Part shown: positions 58,054 to 64,000 of the stretch, one piece after another
Numbering within the stretch: position 1 is the stretch's first letter
How the letters are laid out: every line of letters begins with the position of its first letter
Assembly (NCBI GenBank): GCA_022497155.1
Contig: MU385716.1
Coordinates: forward strand, 682,001-746,000
Origin: Whalleya microplaca
Taxonomy: Eukaryota > Ascomycota > Sordariomycetes > Xylariales > Xylariaceae
Length of the DNA stretch: 64,000 bases
Reading direction: 5' to 3'
The notes under the pieces: generated by a model
The model's database searches: none
Seen by the model: the letters and a program-made list of their open reading frames with translations, nothing else
Told to the model about the DNA's origin: nothing
Program-made: the position numbers and the translations under genes

Positions 58054-61000
58054 TCTGCGAATACCAAGGAATTTGATTATGAAGCCCCTATTGAGACTAT
58101 TATAGGTTATTGAATTAAATATCTTGCCCTGCCTCATATCAACCCAGGCCTGGCATCTACAGATAAGCACCAGACAAATTTAAGACATCCTTTTAGTTAA
58201 AAAATGATCCCAAATTGTTTCTAAGCTCATGAGCAACTGCACTGGATAGGTACATGTGTCGTTTGACTGTCCCACGAACGTGGTGAATTTGACCTTCGAT
58301 GCTAGAAACTCAGAGGTTGAAGAGGCGTTGGTAGGCTTTCTATACATCTAAGTAGCAAAGCGATTGCTAATTTAATTGGACTGCCATTTGGCAAAACAAC
58401 TAAATGAAGTGCTAGAGTTTGAACATGTACATTATAATCATCGATTTGGAGATAGATACCATAGTCCAAAGATCAAAATGATGCAAGAGAGTTGGGCTGC
58501 TGGTATATCAAAGGTTCGCATATCTATAAGAAAGACGGATGGTGCTGCTTTGTCTGCGAAGAGTGGCATTTTCGAGTACAATATGCTTGGAACTGCTTGC
58601 TTAAAAACATTGAGAGTCTAGGTAAGTTGTGTGAGAGGATACCAATACGGAGAACTCACGGCGCGGGCGACTAAAGAAGGTATGGAGTTAATCTACCCGA
58701 CGGGATCCTGAGTTGAGCCTCTACAGATTTAGGCGCAACGGTGTTGTTGCCAAGATGGCCAATGATGATACACCGGTCTTATAGATCAGGCTGGTATTGA
58801 TGTAGAGAGATGAAGATTCCTTAAGGATAAGGCTATTTATTGTCTCTGTTCGTTCCCCATCAAAATGTGGCGCAAACACTGAGAGCTGGACCAGTACTTA
58901 ATAACATGAGCATCATCATACCGAAACAACCTAGTAGTCTTTATTTTCATGCCATTGAGAATGAGTCATCATGGAAATGGTAGCCTGAAATGTGTCATAA
59001 CCAGCATGAGCGTCCGTCACTGCCAAGGCATGTCTGCCATTCAGCTACATTGTGCTTACGTACGAACTATTCCTTGCTTAACAGCTGAAGGATTGTGGTC
59101 ATGATTAGGATTAGTAAAGACCCTCAAAATGAATGAATTCGACTTTATCGGCTCTTTGATTGGTATATTCCTGTTAGTAAAGGAGTGGATTTGAGTTCTC
59201 AAGACTTTACGCTCGAGAAATAGGCTGCTGTGACGGCCAAAGCTCCTTCCTGTAACATGCATCTGAGACTGATAATATGTGAGGTCTCCTTAAGGGGATT
59301 TGTTGACAAAAAACAAGGTCCTTGAAACTACGAAGGTAATGTCGGTACGTCTATAGCAGACCATCTTGTGTTGGAGCAAGTGTTAAGGTTGTCTCTTAAA
59401 CAGCCCAGGCCAAGAGAATTGGCTCGCTAAGACTTTCTAAACTTATTATTTGTGGCTTAGTGAATCCTTGGGGCTGAGCTAACTACCTACTCAGCTACCG
59501 AAATCCCAGTGTGGCGCGGTGAGACTTAAGTATCACTTTTTGAGTGAGGCAGTTGAGGCTGAAGGTTGACCAAGGACACCATCGCCAAGTTCTGATCCAC
59601 GGGAGATGCAGGAGATGCATGTGCTTCACCTGTTCGCATTCTACCATGTACAACGGTCAAGTGTGTCACATCTCCTTGAAAGAGACGTCTGATATACGTG
59701 GGTTCTGCGAGGAGCCAAATGAGGTGTTGGAGAATTGGTTCGTCGCAACGTCAACGACCGTGCAGTCCCCGATTCGTATGGACCAGTGGAGTATTCGACT
59801 CTTTCTGGCAATTGGGAAGAGACCTGGAGATTGTGGGGTTGCGGTTTGGAGCATATTACGGGGAGGGAATGGCTTGCATGTGATGACGCCGGCCACTTCA
59901 CCACCTTCAATGAGGTGGTGAGGCATCTGCACTCCAGTAATTATACGGAATAATACCTAGGTATGTACACTATGAGTGAAAACAATGGTGGCACATACCT
60001 ACCTCGGCTAATATGCATTTACTATTGTGCATTGTATGCGCAACGATAATACATACAGTTGCCTTTCAAGCATCGGCTTCGTAGCTTGTTGTGATTTACA
60101 TAGCAGAATATAGGTAGACCAGCGCGCACAGAGCCTCGGAAGTTCACTTTCTTACAATTCTGAAGATAATACGTAACTCTACCCAAGTGGGTAAGAAGAT
60201 AACGTCAGTGGGAGACTTGACGCACTATCTGTGAGTATCTAACCTTCAGATTATTGGCCCAATATGAGGTGGCTGGTGAGAGGTCTGCCAAGCCTAGCTC
60301 AACTAGCTCGTAGGCAGATCGGTTAACTGTTATATATTACATATAGTTCGCTATTCATGTACTATTGCAATTCACTTCACTGCTGAGGAGGTGTTATATG
60401 CTTCGGTCGGAATTTGATTTGTTGTTTTCAAAGTTAATCTTAATCTTTTGATAACTATGCAGATGCAGATGCCGCTATAGTCCTACGGAATAAGCCCACG
60501 TATAACATGGTCTGATTGATAGCTACGATAAATTGCCGTTTTCGGATGCTGATGATGCAGCCCGGCTGATGGGACCGCTCGGGCGGCTCGCGCTCTCTGT
60601 TCATACCTGCATCTGACCACCTTCACAAGCACCAGTTATATCGAATTATCTGACCTAAGCAGATCTGGAATGGCTCGGTAAGGTACGAAGTAGTCCCCGT
60701 TGACTCGCCGACCTCAAGCACCAACAACGTCGTCATTGGCTGAGGATAATCAGCCACCCTCCCTCGAAGATCTATCAGCACCGGTTTCTTCGCCTCTTGA
60801 GTAATTACTAACTTGACTTTCACTCCACATTCAAGCCCCTACGCATGTATACTTGGCCAATTGGGCTATCATTTGCGAACAAATTACGCGATACAATACA
60901 CAAGTACATTTCGACTCCTCACAGGCAGGTCAGGCAACATACAGTTCCGTTGTGAGGTTTAGCCTCAAGGTTGGTGGTAGTTCCTCTGTAGCTGTGTAGG

Positions 61001-62151
61001 TAATAGAAGCTCGCCAAGGTTGCACCGCCACTTGTTCCGGCCACTGGGAAAAGTCGGGGGATGGTTGCAAAAGTCGTCATCTCTTGTCACATCATTGCCT
61101 ACCTTACTTCTATGGCGGCTCTAGGACGTCCTGGACGTATGCAGACCGGCCAAATCCAATATATTCTGGATTGTTGGAAGGTCTATGGGAAGATCTAAAC
61201 ACACAGTAGGAGCCTTTTCATTGATCAGTAACGCACGTCATCTCGTGATATCTTGCTATTCCTATCGTTAGCTACCCTTGTTATTGCGGCTCTTGATCAG
61301 ATTACCCTACATGCGGAACGTATCTAATGAGAGGTCTGGCTCATCAATTCATTGACTTCCTGAGTACACACCCCTTGGATATACCCGATTGATTGTTCTA
61401 TGCGTACATGTATTGGATTGATGGAGCACATACATACCAACCTAAGTCCTGTTTCTGTTTGTATTGTTGGCCAGGACTGTTAGCCCCAAATCACAATACA
61501 GTGACCGGTTTATTACATTCCAAGTAAGCCGATCGCATCGTCGTCTAGTGCAGCTCCACGGAATACCTGTAGTGAAATCGAACTTCAAGCTGGAACCTGG
61601 CAAGGCGAAATACACACCAGCCTACCGGATGAAAACCTGCTTCTGTATGTGTACATATAATAATCGGTACCCGGATCAGCAAAGCTTGAAGGATCCTGTC
61701 TGCCCATGCTGCCATATTATGGGTACGTGATGTACGGAGTATGGGAGACATTATTAGTGTTCCCGCCCCGCTTACACACAATAGCCTCATTGAAAGTCCC
61801 AGGCTGTTGGCACTTCAGTCTCAACTCAACATACTACGTACTGTATGTATGTACCTAATGAGGCAGATAGCCGTGTGCTGCTCTAAAAGTTGCTTGTGAC
61901 CCAGAAATCGACGCCATCAAACAATAACATACAATGGTACAAACGTATGGTCTCGTCTGTCGAAGAGTACATACCAAGCATACATGGGCTTACATGCGTA
62001 CATCCATACGTAGCTCAGGTACCTAAGCCACCTAAGCTACATACACTCACTAGTCGTACGCCGTACCCACCTACATCATAACAAGTACCTCCTACACGTA
62101 CCTACCTGGCACGGCCACAGGGCGGCAGAAACTAAAATATCCCGACACGCA
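58054..62151. other. 4-kb gene desert downstream of GH95
   Basis: Mostly AT-rich. Two patches, 58376-58680 and 59544-59953, have protein-like stretches split over two frames, perhaps decayed genes (see findings). One exact TACCTAGGTA is at 59954. No transposase, reverse transcriptase or terminal repeat recognised. Confidence 0.45.
59954..59963. repeat. Palindrome TACCTAGGTA, copy 4
   Basis: Exact copy in gene-poor DNA, directly after a possible decayed reading frame. Confidence 0.8.
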
Positions 62152-62415
62152 TCAGCCCAAACCTGGAAGTCGCCTCCGCCTCTTTTCCCCCTTCCCACTG
62201 CCACCTGGACCTGCACCACCACACTTTGACACTCCCCCCAAAGCACCTTTTTTTTCCTGCTCATCCACAACAATCTTGTCCTTGCGGCTCAGTCGTCCAC
62301 CATCAACCTTCTCTATCTCCTGCTGCAAAGACGGCGCAATCCACTCCCCTCGAGTATTTCCTCTTGACCGGAGCTGATTCGCATCTTTTATTGTCTGACT
62401 GATCCAATTCTGCAT
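62152..62415 (-). CDS. Possible small basic protein, 87 residues
   Basis: Open frame starting MQNWISQTIKDANQLRSRG, amphipathic and protein-like, followed by APSLQQEIEKVDGGRLSRK and KIVVDEQEKKG, then a Gly-rich segment and a basic end (KGEKRRRRLPGLG). No family recognised. It is divergent from the C2H2 regulator with starts 250 bp apart, a sensible arrangement. No signal peptide. Support is composition only, so it may be chance; the C-rich complementary strand could produce the Gly/Arg part artificially. Confidence 0.35.
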   Translation of the reverse strand: MQNWISQTIKDANQLRSRGNTRGEWIAPSLQQEIEKVDGGRLSRKDKIVVDEQEKKGALGGVSKCGGAGPGGSGKGEKRRRRLPGLG

Positions 62416-62668
62416 GCTGAAACTTGCAAATTAAACCAATAATCCCCAAAGACAGGCATCTTACGCCCGCGTACCGCGATCATCAACAACACCTTCATAG
62501 CAGACAGCCACGCACTCCAGCCACACATACAATCCAGCCTTGTTATCCATCAAGCTCGACGATGCGTCGTTGATGCGCAAGAGCTCTATTTGCCTGTCTT
62601 CCTAATCGGTTCCGAGTAATTTCTTGTAGGGATCTTAATCGCGTTCTTCGTGATCATTGCCTAGACTC

Positions 62669-64000
62669 ATGGCGTCCGAGAAAGGTCCCGTCGCAACGGA
62701 AGCCCCGCCCTTCTCATCGACCGCTCCTCAGCCCGCCATCTCTTCAGCTCCTGTGTCTGTCGAGACCTTGACGGCTGAAGCTGCTCGCGCGACGCAGTCG
62801 CTGAAGAGGCAGCGGGAGCCTTCTCCAGCCTCGCCCTCTTCTGCGCTCGCAGCTCTCCACCAGGAGCTGTCATCACCGTCGAAAGCGGCTAGGATACTTG
62901 GTGTATCATCGAGGCATTCTCCTCCGCCCTTGACTGCCGCCGTAGCGATCGAAGACGAGCGACGTAAGGACGAAGAAGAATACAGACTTCGCGTTTCTGG
63001 CGCTAGTGAAAACCCCGCTCACAGAGCGCAATCTGCGCTTATGTCTGCGAGCGCTCTGGCGATGAGTCGGCCCCAGGATGCTCCCCCCCCTACGGGCGAT
63101 GTGCAGTCTACGGCTGCTCCTTCTGTCTCCATTCCGATCTCCAGTGCCCCAGACTCAGAACCTAGGCCGGATATCAGTCCCCAGAGCGCAACGAGCCTGG
63201 GCAGCCTAGGTGGTGGCCCGCCGGGGCCTGTCACAACTAGCCCCGGACCTATGGATCTTGATGGGCGCAATGATCGGTCTGGCTTCGGAACGCAGCCGCC
63301 AGCCCAGATGGAAGAAAGGGGAGGCACCTCGTTGTCGTACCCTGGCATACTTCCTCCTACCTCCAATATGCCAGCTCCTCCAGCCCGGGGGATGAGCATG
63401 CCGATGACACCGAATCAACAAGGCACGCCACGCTCACCAAACTCGAAAAAGCACAAGTGTCCCTTCTGCGAAACTGAATTTACACGTCATCATAATCTAA
63501 AGAGTCATCTGCTTACTCATAGCCAAGAGAAGCCGTATGTATGTCAGACGTGCAACATGCGCTTTCGACGCCTGCACGATTTGAAACGCCACACCAAGCT
63601 ACATACTGGAGAAAAGCCACACGTCTGCCCCAAATGCGACAGGAAATTTGCTCGTGGCGATGCACTGGCGCGGCATAGCAAAGGTCCTGGTGGCTGTGTG
63701 GGTCGTCGAAGTAGTTTGGGCAGTTTCCTTGGCGAGGACGATGTCGACGGAGCAAGTCACCTCGAGGGCGATTCCGCAATGACTGGCGTGGTATACGATG
63801 GTGCCAATGAAGCTGATATGACAGAGGAAGAGCGGAGACGTCTAAGCTTGTCTGGTATGAAAGCCCAACATGTTCAAGGTAGGGAAACCTCATCTGTGGT
63901 TTGCGCCGCTCACTTACCAATATATCCAAATTCAGGCTCTAACGCAGGCCGACTTTATCCTCCAAACGTGGATCGTGGTTCGGGGAGCTCGAATGCATCA
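62669..64000 (+). CDS. C2H2 zinc-finger transcription regulator, 3'-truncated by window edge
   Basis: Nuclear regulator with three classical C2H2 fingers at about residues 264-284 (CPFCETEF...HLLTH), 292-312 (CQTCNMRF...HTKLH) and 320-340 (CPKCDRKF...RHSKG), joined by TGEKP-type linkers. The third finger ends in an atypical GPGGCVGRRSS in place of a second simple His. Exon 1 is 62669-63878; an intron 63879-63935 ending in TTCAG leads into exon 2, which leaves the window still open after about 22 codons. The N-terminal 260 residues are Ser/Pro-rich and probably disordered, with one charged helix (IEDERRKDEEEYRLRV). Start is the first ATG after an in-frame stop-rich leader. The finger block looks highly conserved across filamentous ascomycetes; no named orthologue assigned. 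Confidence 0.88.
   Translation, partial: MASEKGPVATEAPPFSSTAPQPAISSAPVSVETLTAEAARATQSLKRQREPSPASPSSALAALHQELSSPSKAARILGVSSRHSPPPLTAAVAIEDERRKDEEEYRLRVSGASENPAHRAQSALMSASALAMSRPQDAPPPTGDVQSTAAPSVSIPISSAPDSEPRPDISPQSATSLGSLGGGPPGPVTTSPGPMDLDGRNDRSGFGTQPPAQMEERGGTSLSYPGILPPTSNMPAPPARGMSMPMTPNQQGTPRSPNSKKHKCPFCETEFTRHHNLKSHLLTHSQEKPYVCQTCNMRFRRLHDLKRHTKLHTGEKPHVCPKCDRKFARGDALARHSKGPGGCVGRRSSLGSFLGEDDVDGASHLEGDSAMTGVVYDGANEADMTEEERRRLSLSGMKAQHVQGRETSSVVCAAHLPIYPNSGSNAGRLYPPNVDRGSGSSNAS

Noticed and set aside
46600..62100. Search for intact transposon, LTR or terminal inverted repeats in the gene-poor DNA
   Set aside because: No transposase, integrase or reverse-transcriptase motif and no long flanking repeat could be seen by eye.

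Overview
This window is nuclear DNA of a filamentous ascomycete fungus. The signs are genes broken by short (about 40-165 nt) GT-AG introns with CTAAC-type branch sites, generous intergenic spacing, no operons, and typical fungal families: a PMT O-mannosyltransferase, a SUN-family wall protein, a secreted GH18 chitinase, a GH95 fucosidase, an Hce2-like secreted protein and a NuA4 Eaf6 subunit. Intron sizes and promoter style fit Sordariomycetes or a close class, but the species cannot be fixed from sequence alone. I see no rRNA, tRNA, CRISPR, intact transposon or secondary-metabolite core gene.

Layout. 0-11 kb: 3' part of N-acetylglucosamine-phosphate mutase (+), a secreted GH5 hydrolase (-), the GPI-remodelling protein Per1 (+) behind a 10-bp tandem array, and a 789-residue C2H2 regulator (-) with a repeat- and G-rich upstream region. 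11-18.3 kb: two orphan proteins and a RidA/Mmf1-type deaminase with a probable mitochondrial leader. 19-24 kb: PMT4 mannosyltransferase (+) converging on a membrane-anchored prenylcysteine-lyase-like flavoprotein (-). 25-30.5 kb: an Hce2-like small secreted protein, a GH18 chitinase and a FAHD1-like hydrolase. 32-47 kb: a small unknown protein, an isochorismatase-fold protein lacking the usual cysteine, an SR-rich PWI splicing factor, Eaf6, a dipeptidyl-peptidase 5 lacking a signal peptide, a coiled-coil protein and a 12-TM MFS protein of the Fmp42/SLC43 group. 47-62 kb: gene-poor DNA interrupted only by a SUN-family gene (-) and a GH95 alpha-fucosidase (+) whose last intron junction is out of frame. 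62.7-64 kb: 5' part of another C2H2 regulator.

How the genes fit together. Several neighbours act on the fungal wall or secretory glycosylation: AGM1 makes the UDP-GlcNAc precursor of chitin, Per1 remodels GPI anchors, Pmt4 O-mannosylates membrane and GPI proteins, and the chitinase and SUN protein act at the wall. They are separately transcribed, so this is a loose theme and not a demonstrated cluster. The secreted hydrolases and the Hce2-like gene lie beside the longest gene-poor stretches.

The points most worth checking are the GH95 frame break with its C6 tracts, the in-frame 63-nt intron of the coiled-coil gene that would encode a membrane helix if retained, the two-start RidA gene, the 10-bp array upstream of PER1, and the repeated palindrome TACCTAGGTA. 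All exon boundaries below were read by eye from splice signals and frame continuity.
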